Positions 1 to 8,060 of a DNA stretch of 64,000 nucleotides are shown piece after piece. Positions within the stretch are counted from its first letter, which is position 1. Each line of letters opens with the position of its first letter. The translations under genes and the position numbers were made by a program. Below the pieces are notes generated by a model. That model was not told where the DNA came from and ran no database searches. It saw nothing but the letters and a program-made list of their open reading frames with translations. This DNA comes from Gracilaria gracilis. Lineage: Eukaryota > Rhodophyta > Florideophyceae > Gracilariales > Gracilariaceae. Location: contig JARGSG010000068.1 in assembly GCA_030374805.1 (NCBI GenBank), forward strand, positions 280,683 to 344,682, in the 5' to 3' direction.

Positions 1-1
1 C

Positions 2-3000
2 ATGGCAAACAAAGGTGGACGCCGACGACGCCATCGTAATAATAATAATAAGTCCTCAATGGTAAAAGGCCGCAACGATGACAACTGCTATTACTGTGGT
101 CGTCGTGGACATTATGCGAAGGATTGCTACAAACGCAAACGCGACCAGTCGGACAACAATCAACGTGACAACTCCCGCTCTGACCGTCGACAGCAGACCC
201 GCTCAAACGGTGGCTCTCGTCGATCGCAACGCGATCAAGATGAAAACCGAAGTGGACAGCGGCAGTCTAACTGGAAGTCTCGCTTTGCACCAAAGGGGGA
301 TGATGATGGAAACCGAAACTCTTACCCCAGATCCTATGTGGTGCAAAGAAATGACGATCCTCCTCCCTCACCTCCGTTCAACTGTAACATGGCGAAGTAT
401 AAGAGTAATGTCGCACTCTTATCCCAAACCAAGGTGGAATCTGCCTACATCGACTCCGGGGCCACACATCATTTCTTCCATTCGCGTAAATCATTCATCC
501 GATACGAGCTTATTGACATTGAAACTGTCCAGGCTGCCTCTGGCACAGCTCGTCTTGTCGGAAAGGGTCACGTCTGGATCCCTCTCAATAGTGGAACTGT
601 CGTTGAAGCCTATCACGCTCCTGCGTTTCAATCGAACATTCTCTCAGTGGGAGTACTAAGTGTGGACTTCATGGTGGTTTTCACCTCCACCATCCGCCCC
701 TTCAACGGATGCTTTATCATGGATCCCAAACGAAACTCACATATTATTTGGGAAACAGAAATCCACCACGGTTTATACATCATGAACCTCCGGGAGGACA
801 ACAAACAGGTCATGGTGGTCAACGCCAGTAATAACAAACAAGAACTGGCTTTGGAATGGCATGGGCGAACTGGTCATTTGCACCCAAGCAGGTATCAGAA
901 TCTCGCCAAATCCTTCGAGTCCGTTCCCTACTTTCAACGCTCCATCCTGGATTCATTAACGTGCGTCCCCTGCCTCACTGGGAAAATGAAACGGAACCCA
1001 CTTGTGGCTCGCACTCGATCTGTTTCCACATCACAGCCGTTGGATCTCATCCACATGGACGTGTCTGGAAAGATCTCGCCCTCTCTCTCAGGGGCAATCT
1101 ATGCCCTAGCAATACTGGACGACTATACCTCGAAGTCCGATGTATTCTTTCTCAAAGACAAGACCGGACCAGGCATCTTGAAACATCTGGAATGGTACAA
1201 ACGCCGTTCGGAGCTGGAACTAAACCACTCGGTTAGCTTGAAGAACGTTCGCCTGGACGGGGCCGGGGAACATAAGAGCAACGAGTTGGACAAGTTCTGC
1301 TTCGATCATGGCATCTCTTTGGACTACTCTCCAGCCTATGCATCGGAGTCTAATGGAGCTGCGGAAAGGCTCATCCAAGAACATTGGACTAGGACTCGCG
1401 TTCTACTTTTCGCTAGCAAACTTCCGATCGCCTTCTGGGCTGAAGCCATGAATCACTCGAACTGGTTAAGGAACCGAGCCCCATCCTCACGGATACAGGG
1501 ACGGATTCCTATCCTGGAATGGGACCCAATAACCAACATTGACTTCGCACACATTCCTACTTTTGGTCAGCCTGGCTACGCCTTCACATACCGCTCCAAA
1601 ACCGTTGCCAACAAGAAATTCCTTCCACGGTCCATATTCTCTCACTTCGTTGGTATGCAGAGCGATAACACTCTTTTCCGAGTATATGTACCGGAGAAGA
1701 ACTCTGTCGTGACATGCCGGAATTTGGACTTCAAGCCGATCAACTCCTCTTCTCTGCCAAACCTCACCACCCTCCTAGAAGGAATTACGAGACAACAGGA
1801 AACAGAGGAGACGGAACCCACTGCACAACCTGGCACGGACTCGCCGGACTTGGAGGAACATCTGGTAAAGGCTTTAACTACTATGACCCAGAACTTCCCA
1901 CGGGTATGGGTGTCGAAAAAGACTTTGGATGATCCGTCAGTCCCTCACTCCTTCAAGGAAGCCTGCAAGGACCCGGGATGGTGCGAGGCCATTGATCGTG
2001 AGATGAACGCACTCATCAAGCGAAATACCTGGGAACTCATTCCTCGGGAGGCCGACATGAAACCGGTTCCTTACACTTGGGTTTTCAAGGAGAAGATGTT
2101 GGATGGAGTTGGGAAGAAATTCCTAAAGAAAGCACGCTGCTGTCTACGGGGTGATAAGCAGAAGCCTTTCATAGACTTCGACTCGCTCCACACCTACGCC
2201 CCTGTCGCATGTCACGAAGCTTTGCGAACTCTGCTCGCCGTCTCTGCGGCAGAGAACCTAATACTGGAAGGAGCCGACATATCAAACGCGTATCTCTACG
2301 GCAAACTTGATGTGCCAATTATCATGGAGCAACCGACGGACTCCTCCGGTCTTCAAGCCAGACCTGGGTATGTCTGCAAACTCTTCAACTCCCTTTACGG
2401 GGCAGTGCAAGCCGGTGTAATATGGGGCTCGTTGTTCTCGGACACCTTACTATCATGGAAATTCGTGACCTCCGCTCTCGACTCGAGAGTTTTCATGTTC
2501 CGCGAAGAGGACCAATTCGTCCTCGTGGCCGTCATCGTGGACGACTGCGTCTTTGCCTCCAACAGCGTGGATCTTCTAAAATACTTCAAAGAACGGCTGG
2601 CCGCAACATTCGACGTAAAACTCTACGGAGAACTGAAGTCGTTTATCGGTTGGAGCATCCAACGTTCCCCTCTTGGCATCAAGGTCAACCAATATGGCTA
2701 TGCTTCGTTGCTACTGAAGAAGTTTGGCATGCAAGGAGCCAACGCGGTTGGTACTCCACTGCCATCAAATGCGGACCTCTTGCCTACAAGGGAAAACGAG
2801 AAAGCACTCTCACCATCTGACCATGCAAACTATCGTTCTGGAATTGGTGGACTATTATACATCTCTATTTCTACGCGTCCGGATCTCTCCTTCCCGATAT
2901 CAGCACTTTCGAAACATCTTCATAACCCTTGTGACCGTCACATGGCAACGTTGAAAAGAATTTTTAGGTATTTGGCAGGAACATTGCACTATGGGCTTCA

Positions 3001-3523
3001 CTTTCCTGCGAACAAGAGTATATCACCAACTTCAATTCGTGCGTACGCTGACGCCGATTGGGGGGGATGCATACAAACTCGTAGGTCCACGACTGGATTT
3101 GTTATCGTCGTCAACTCCGCACCGATTATGTGGAAATCTAAACGTCAAACAGTGATCGCACTTTCATCGGCGGAAGCAGAGTACGTAGCCTTGTCTACTT
3201 GTGCTAAAGAACTCACATGGATGCGCAAATTGTTTTGGGAATTTGCCCATCAACAGCCTTGGAGCGAGGAGTTTTGGTTCGAACCCACCAAGATTCTGGA
3301 GGACAGCTCGGCTGCTTTGTCTATGACGAAGAACCCGCAGATCTCAGGTCGTAATAAGCACATTGACATGAAGATGCATCATGTGCGAGAACTATATCAA
3401 AACCAAGTTGTTGACCCTAAACATATTCCCAGGAGTCTACAAGTGGCTGACATATTGACCAAGTGTGCTCCTCTCGCAGACGTGCGGAGGATGGTCAGCC
3501 TCATGAAACTTGACTCGTTTTAA
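2..3523 (+). CDS. Copia gag-pol polyprotein, partial at N-terminus, frame intact
   Basis: 1,173 residues of a retrotransposon polyprotein that makes and integrates the element's cDNA. A zinc knuckle C-X2-C-X4-H-X4-C sits at residues 29-42. The aspartic protease DSGATHHF is near 151, the integrase His/Cys region (WHGRTGH...CVPC) near 285-335, and the integrase catalytic acidic residues lie in HMDVSG, LDGAGEH and ESNGAAER. RT motifs are ADISNAYLYG near 757 and the catalytic VIVDDC at 844-849. RNase H motifs are YADADWGG and LSSAEAEY near 1053. Alignment by eye with copia C puts the window edge about 230 residues into Gag. No stop or frameshift interrupts 3.5 kb, unlike every other pol gene in the window except copia C, so recent activity is plausible. 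The true start lies upstream of the window. Confidence 0.95.
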   Translation: MANKGGRRRRHRNNNNKSSMVKGRNDDNCYYCGRRGHYAKDCYKRKRDQSDNNQRDNSRSDRRQQTRSNGGSRRSQRDQDENRSGQRQSNWKSRFAPKGDDDGNRNSYPRSYVVQRNDDPPPSPPFNCNMAKYKSNVALLSQTKVESAYIDSGATHHFFHSRKSFIRYELIDIETVQAASGTARLVGKGHVWIPLNSGTVVEAYHAPAFQSNILSVGVLSVDFMVVFTSTIRPFNGCFIMDPKRNSHIIWETEIHHGLYIMNLREDNKQVMVVNASNNKQELALEWHGRTGHLHPSRYQNLAKSFESVPYFQRSILDSLTCVPCLTGKMKRNPLVARTRSVSTSQPLDLIHMDVSGKISPSLSGAIYALAILDDYTSKSDVFFLKDKTGPGILKHLEWYKRRSELELNHSVSLKNVRLDGAGEHKSNELDKFCFDHGISLDYSPAYASESNGAAERLIQEHWTRTRVLLFASKLPIAFWAEAMNHSNWLRNRAPSSRIQGRIPILEWDPITNIDFAHIPTFGQPGYAFTYRSKTVANKKFLPRSIFSHFVGMQSDNTLFRVYVPEKNSVVTCRNLDFKPINSSSLPNLTTLLEGITRQQETEETEPTAQPGTDSPDLEEHLVKALTTMTQNFPRVWVSKKTLDDPSVPHSFKEACKDPGWCEAIDREMNALIKRNTWELIPREADMKPVPYTWVFKEKMLDGVGKKFLKKARCCLRGDKQKPFIDFDSLHTYAPVACHEALRTLLAVSAAENLILEGADISNAYLYGKLDVPIIMEQPTDSSGLQARPGYVCKLFNSLYGAVQAGVIWGSLFSDTLLSWKFVTSALDSRVFMFREEDQFVLVAVIVDDCVFASNSVDLLKYFKERLAATFDVKLYGELKSFIGWSIQRSPLGIKVNQYGYASLLLKKFGMQGANAVGTPLPSNADLLPTRENEKALSPSDHANYRSGIGGLLYISISTRPDLSFPISALSKHLHNPCDRHMATLKRIFRYLAGTLHYGLHFPANKSISPTSIRAYADADWGGCIQTRRSTTGFVIVVNSAPIMWKSKRQTVIALSSAEAEYVALSTCAKELTWMRKLFWEFAHQQPWSEEFWFEPTKILEDSSAALSMTKNPQISGRNKHIDMKMHHVRELYQNQVVDPKHIPRSLQVADILTKCAPLADVRRMVSLMKLDSF

Positions 3524-4004
3524 CACAGAACTGTGGGAGCAACTAACTGCGCTAACTTTATTCTTGTTTTCTCCTGCTAATCCTTTGTATTGGTTTTCTT
3601 CTGGTGTTGTACATACTGCAGGTGAAATCTTCCAAGTGTGTTTTGTTTTCTTTATTATGTTTCATGATGTTTTGGTTTGCAATCCTTCTCGTTTTTCCCG
3701 GGAAGGCACATTCCTTTTTTCCTACAAGGTTTTGGATGTTGCTTGGGTTTTTGAGTTTACTGGTGCAAACGTTTTACTGTATTTTTTGTTGCATTTACGT
3801 TGAGGCACAGAGTTTGTTACACAAGATACATTTATTGTCACCACCACGCCCCTCATGGCTGAAAGACGCCTTGTAGGGAAGAGGCCGGTCTGTTTGGAAA
3901 AGACGCCTGTACTTCATGATGAACAAATTTAGTTGTTGGTTCTGGATCGATCTCTAGTGAAGGATCTCCACTAGTGGTGTGTAGGACAATTGAGTCGCTT
4001 CGCC

Positions 4005-4015
4005 TTGAGGGACGG
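4005..4015 (+). promoter_or_regulatory. Polypurine tract of copia A
   Basis: TTGAGGGACGG directly abuts the LTR start TGTTAATACC. The same 11-mer adjoins the 3' LTR of copia C (25142-25152, minus strand). It resembles the TTGAGGGGGAG tract of plant copia elements and would prime plus-strand cDNA synthesis. Confidence 0.85.
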
Positions 4016-4207
4016 TGTTAATACCGGAGCGCCTCATGCAAGGCAGAAGCGCCACATGTGGCCACGTATGCGTGGCACGTGTGTGCCGTGCTCCGTAGAC
4101 TGCGCAGTAACGAATAAATTGCACTGCACTCGGCCGGCGGCGTCATCCCGCCGACCGAGGGCAGCGAGCATTCCTGTCTTCCCCTAACTTCTACCGCGCT
4201 CGCTACA
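4016..4207 (+). repeat. 3' LTR of copia A
   Basis: 192 bp beginning TGTTAATACC and ending CGCTACA (TGT...ACA termini). It contains AATAAA and a GC-rich inverted segment (gccggcggcgtcatcccgcc). It matches the 197-bp LTR of copia C in its start, in the middle motif around ccacatgtggccacgta and in the segment around aataaattgcactgc. The right end is inferred from LTR length and the TACA terminus. Confidence 0.8.
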
Positions 4208-4398
4208 TGGTACGTACGATACTACGCGGTTGGTTCCTCTGGAGTGAGCCCTTGGCATATCCATACCCTGTAAAGTTATATTATATCGATATCTTGGCTC
4301 ACTGCAGAGGAAGCAACAACCATGTTGCGCTGAGAAGCAGGCGACAAAGCATATATCTGCTCCGCAACAAAAATTGCAACTCACTCCACCCAAAGCAC

Positions 4399-4406
4399 TA
4401 TATAAA
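4399..4406 (+). promoter_or_regulatory. TATA box of the secreted-peptide gene
   Basis: TATATAAA lies 73 bp upstream of the ATG at 4479, a normal core-promoter position with a transcription start expected near 4430. The preceding 4208-4398 contains no recognised gene. Confidence 0.6.
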
Positions 4407-4478
4407 CACTACTCGCTTTCATGAGACCGCGCTCACTTTGTGTGTCATCTCCGTGCGAACAGCCTCCATTCCACCACC

Positions 4479-4760
4479 ATGAACTTGGCTCTAACTCCGT
4501 TCCTTTTGGGCTTTTGTCTTTTCGTGGTCGCTTCATATGCCGCTCCATTCGCTTCGGACGAGAAACAAACGGACAACACACTGCCGGTGCAACCCACCAA
4601 ACTCATGGCATCACAAGATACGTCATTCGCCCAACGCGTGGAGCACATGTTTCATTTGCCGTTTGTGATGGAAAGGCAGCGCCGTCCGAGGCGTGATGAG
4701 CGCCGTCCGAGGCGGGCATGGCGATTTAGAGCGGAGAGGGAAAGAAGGCCGAGGAAGTAA
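4479..4760 (+). CDS. Small secreted Arg-rich peptide precursor (93 aa)
   Basis: The product has an N-terminal signal peptide: a hydrophobic core around residues 6-18 (PFLLGFCLFVVAS) and a likely cleavage after SYA near residue 21. A polar segment follows, then a very basic C-terminal third built from repeated RRPRR-like units (residues about 68-93, ending RRPRK). This looks like a secreted pro-peptide with dibasic or multibasic processing sites, or a cationic antimicrobial-type peptide. No named family is recognised. The ATG at 4479 is chosen over an in-frame ATG 39 bp upstream because its context (accaccATGa) is better and the signal peptide starts there. A TATA box 73 bp upstream and AATAAA 180 bp downstream support a real gene. 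It stands alone between copia A and copia B. Confidence 0.65.
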   Translation: MNLALTPFLLGFCLFVVASYAAPFASDEKQTDNTLPVQPTKLMASQDTSFAQRVEHMFHLPFVMERQRRPRRDERRPRRAWRFRAERERRPRK

Positions 4761-4940
4761 GCAACTATTATTGTGTTGTATGCAGTTGGCGATGCATTCA
4801 GTCATGTGTTGCATGCGTAGCATATGCAAAACCAATTTAATGAGTGTTGGCAGGTGGATGTGGGCATTTTGTGATGCGGTTCGTTTAGGGCGCTTATTTC
4901 GTATTCATTTGCACTTGAATGAATAGCAATGACACAAGTT

Positions 4941-4946
4941 AATAAA
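4941..4946 (+). terminator. Poly(A) signal of the secreted-peptide gene
   Basis: AATAAA lies 180 bp after the stop codon at 4758-4760 in an AT-rich stretch. It is the only such hexamer in this intergenic region. Confidence 0.4.
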
Positions 4947-5480
4947 AGGCAGCAATTGCAAAGCTTTGAATAACCAAATGTGAATCTACTTTGCAAAGTA
5001 ATTTTACGAGCAAACACGCTAACGACTCACTACTTGGGTGTACTGCACATGCTGCTTTGTCTGCAGAGCAGCATTTAATAACAAATCGAACAAGGCGTGG
5101 AGCCGCGTGGCCTCTCCATTTTGAATACAACATTGTGGGCGTCGTTGTTGAAAAACAGAACTGCCGTTTTCAAAACTGCGGCAGCCACAACAGTTGAGAG
5201 AACAGTTGCAGCTTGGATGACCAAAACAACTTGACAGCAACAACAAGCGCCTTGTAGTTTCGTACCGATAAACACCAGGAGATCGAGCAAAACGAAAATG
5301 TCAAATGAGCACGTGTTACCGCTGGTGCAGGCGGTTGCAATTGCTGACAGCGCATGATCAAGCCAACTGTAAGCCGACTGGATACTGTTGCGTGTACAAC
5401 GTGGCAGCGCCCTTGCCCAGCGCATGTGAGCTGCGCAACCAAGCACACGTGGCCATTGTGCCCACGTGCACACGCAGGCG
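4947..5480. other. Intergenic, no gene recognised
   Basis: This 534-bp stretch lies between the secreted-peptide gene and the target duplication of copia B. Reading frames on both strands lack recognisable motifs and have biased Cys/Ala/Val composition. The sequence resumes at 11806 after copia B. Confidence 0.5.
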
Positions 5481-5485
5481 TACGG
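5481..5485. repeat. Left target-site duplication of copia B (tacgg)
   Basis: TACGG directly precedes the 5' LTR and is repeated at 11801-11805 directly after the 3' LTR. Confidence 0.95.
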
Positions 5486-5793
5486 TGATGCTCAGCGAGC
5501 GAACGCGAGCCTGAGCGATAACCTTGTCTATCGCATATCGACCACGCTTATCGCCGCAGGCGATACAAGGGCCCTGGTGCCCATCTGCGATAACCGCAGA
5601 GGACCTTATCGATACCCCCACGACCGGGAATCGGTCCAAGGACACCTTAAATAGCTAGCTGTGAGTCGCCCCCATCAGTAAAGTCTACTCATCATGTTTT
5701 AAAGTTTTCAGTCTATTCACTACTGTTCCCACTCTCACCAACCGCATCCCACCTGCGTTATGCAGCCAGTTTGACCCAAAAAGTAGACCATCA
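5486..5793 (+). repeat. 5' LTR of copia B
   Basis: 308 bp, TGATGCTCAG...GACCATCA, with TG...CA ends. It contains the palindromic segment gcgataaccttgtctatcgc and TTAAATAGC, a possible TATA-like core near 5646. One extra A in a run (cccaaaaagtag) and a few substitutions distinguish it from the 3' LTR. Confidence 0.95.
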
Positions 5794-5831
5794 ATCGATT
5801 GACCTCTTTTGGACCAAATCTGACATCCATC

Positions 5832-8060
5832 ATGGATCCCAACCAACCCGTCTCGCCGCCTCCCGATCAAACAAGACCCTCCAATTCTGAGCAGATTTCA
5901 CCGACCGTCGCCCCCGTCCCCACCGACCACACTGAAGCCGCCGTCTCTGACACCATTCACACCATCACGCTTCACGATGCCTCTAGCCCCATCCGACCGT
6001 CTGGCTTATACGATTTCCTCCCACCAGCTCGACTCAATACAACCCACCAGCGCGTTTTCGCTGCCATAATACGCGAAGCGCTCCGAAACAACCCCTCTGC
6101 CGACCAATTCATTGCCCAAGTACGTTCTGACCTTGACCCTCTTCTCCTTTGCGCACCAAGCATTACCAGCAACTTCAACTGCAACCGCGCCCTCGAGAAC
6201 AAACTCCGTTCATTTGGTCTTCACGTCCCCGGGAACCACATCTACAAGAGCCCAACACTTCGCGTTGCTCACGCCATTTTTACTGGGTTCGATGACGACT
6301 CCTTCAACACAGTATTCCGACACGTGATGTTAAAAGAACGCCATCCTTGGCATGAAACCAACGATCCCGATCCTACCGATGCGAATCCACAACCTGCTCC
6401 CGCTCCTCCAAACCAGCCGGATACCTCCAGTGACCCGAATCCCATCTCCTACCAATTGCTCACACCTCAAAATGTGCTAGCAACCACGGCCCCTGCCGTC
6501 AACCCCTCGCCTGAAGCCGCACAATCCCCCCGTGGCTCTACGTTGAGTGCTGTTGTCAACAGCATGAACGATGTCCTGAACCGCTTTAAGGAACGACAGA
6601 ACTCTGACGCCGCTGAATTCAGGAGAATCCTTGCTACCATGGCCACTGAAGGCCGTGAAGCCCTGTTAGCTTCTCAGAACCCCCCCGACGCCCAACCTCC
6701 CCCACTCACCCAACCCCCTGCCATCTCCGCGCCTCCCCCTCCCACCGCGAATACCGTTCAAGACGCCAACGCTCAGCCACCTCCCCCGTTACCAGGACAG
6801 TTCCGAACTCAAGAACACCCACCTACACACCCCGTGCAACTGCAATCAGCTCATATTGAGGCAGAAACCACAACACGCCCTGTCGTAAGAGAAACGTCCC
6901 AGTACACCGACCCCTCGTCCTCACGAGCAATCACGATACAAAAGGCCTCCACCCAAGCGTCCACCCAGTTTAAGGATAAACGCTTCAAAGGTACAATTAA
7001 GGACTCCTGGCCCCATACTGTACGCGATTACGAACAATACGTCATCGACGTATTCAATCTGACCGGTTCGGAAGCGCTACTTCTACTGCCATTCATTCTG
7101 GAAGATGAGGCTCGAGATTACTATGATCAGGAAGTACGCCCCATTGTACGCGACTACGGACAAGCCAAATCTATGATGGCTCTGCGTTTCGACAACGCTG
7201 CCCCGCAGCGTCGCATCCTCAGCTACCTACAAAAGCTTCGTCTACCTGACTTTCTGGACGGCAATACATCCATCAACGACGCTTTTGGTAAGCTCACTGC
7301 AGACATTCAGGCAAATTTCTCACGCATTCCAAAGGATTTTCAAGGCGAGCACTTTAAGCGCGAACTTTTACTCTCCGCCGTTGAAGGGCAGGAATGGTGT
7401 GCTACCGAAGTGCAGCGCCCAAAATCTACCTATCCCACGTACCAAGATCTTGTCATGGCTCTCGCGGATTGTGCACAACGCTTCTGCACCAACCAAAAGA
7501 ACACCGGTAACGAGCGTGCCGCATTTGGCAACGTTGACAAACCGTCATCCGTCAACTATACCAACCCCCGCTATGGTCGTCCCTTTCACCACCGTTTTCG
7601 CTCTAAACCCTCTCACCACCGCTCGAACAATCGCCATCATCAACACAACCATAAGGCGAACGATCGCTGCCATTACTGCAAGAAGAAAGGCCATTTCAAG
7701 CGGGACTGTCCATACTACCGCCACGGCCGTAACCTTCATCGGAACTTGTTTACGGAACTGAACGATTCCAACCCTGAGGGTGTAGACAACGGTGAAAATG
7801 AAGAGCGCGTTGCGTCAATCCTCCAAGCAGCACTGACCGATTGTACTGGCGGTATCACCGAAGAAGTACTCCACAACGCAGTTCAAATGTTGGACGATAG
7901 CCCCCACCCTTCGGACGATGAAGACGACTCACCTGGCGACGAAACAAACACTACAACTGTTGACGTCACTCCTAGGGTCACTCACTTTCTCCAATCTTCT
8001 TCCGTCTTGCACACGACGACGAAACCCGAAGAAGCCGACATTTCCCAGCTGGCTTTTTAA
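5832..8060 (+). CDS. Copia B Gag, 742 aa, zinc-knuckle nucleocapsid protein
   Basis: This is the capsid/nucleocapsid protein that would package element RNA. The N-terminal third is Pro-rich and low in complexity. Residues about 380-580 form a globular retrotransposon-type capsid region (e.g. SYLQKLRLPDFLDGN). A C-X2-C-X4-H-X4-C knuckle (CHYCKKKGHFKRDC) lies at 613-626 after a His/Arg-rich stretch. The C-terminal 115 residues are acidic (SDDEDDSPGDE). The ATG at 5832 is 39 bp after the LTR. The frame is intact. Its stop TAA overlaps the next ATG as TAATG, so pol begins on the last base of the gag stop. Confidence 0.9.
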   Translation: MDPNQPVSPPPDQTRPSNSEQISPTVAPVPTDHTEAAVSDTIHTITLHDASSPIRPSGLYDFLPPARLNTTHQRVFAAIIREALRNNPSADQFIAQVRSDLDPLLLCAPSITSNFNCNRALENKLRSFGLHVPGNHIYKSPTLRVAHAIFTGFDDDSFNTVFRHVMLKERHPWHETNDPDPTDANPQPAPAPPNQPDTSSDPNPISYQLLTPQNVLATTAPAVNPSPEAAQSPRGSTLSAVVNSMNDVLNRFKERQNSDAAEFRRILATMATEGREALLASQNPPDAQPPPLTQPPAISAPPPPTANTVQDANAQPPPPLPGQFRTQEHPPTHPVQLQSAHIEAETTTRPVVRETSQYTDPSSSRAITIQKASTQASTQFKDKRFKGTIKDSWPHTVRDYEQYVIDVFNLTGSEALLLLPFILEDEARDYYDQEVRPIVRDYGQAKSMMALRFDNAAPQRRILSYLQKLRLPDFLDGNTSINDAFGKLTADIQANFSRIPKDFQGEHFKRELLLSAVEGQEWCATEVQRPKSTYPTYQDLVMALADCAQRFCTNQKNTGNERAAFGNVDKPSSVNYTNPRYGRPFHHRFRSKPSHHRSNNRHHQHNHKANDRCHYCKKKGHFKRDCPYYRHGRNLHRNLFTELNDSNPEGVDNGENEERVASILQAALTDCTGGITEEVLHNAVQMLDDSPHPSDDEDDSPGDETNTTTVDVTPRVTHFLQSSSVLHTTTKPEEADISQLAF

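Larger units (their letters stand above)
1..4207 (+). mobile_element. Ty1/copia retrotransposon A, 3' part (5' end outside window)
   Basis: The window opens inside gag. The element runs through one uninterrupted gag-pol frame (stop at 3521-3523), about 480 bp of T-rich 3' untranslated sequence, a polypurine tract at 4005-4015 and a 3' LTR at 4016-4207. It is clearly homologous to copia C (25-42 kb, minus strand) in protein, 3' untranslated region, polypurine tract and LTR, which sets the boundaries used here. The 5 bp after the LTR (tggta) would be the target duplication, but its partner lies outside the window. Domain order protease-integrase-RT-RNase H identifies Ty1/copia. Confidence 0.93.

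Noticed and set aside
5075..5473. 132-codon minus-strand frame rich in Cys, Ala and Val
   Set aside because: No motif, no start context, composition typical of chance frames; its copy-free locus is simply the target of copia B.
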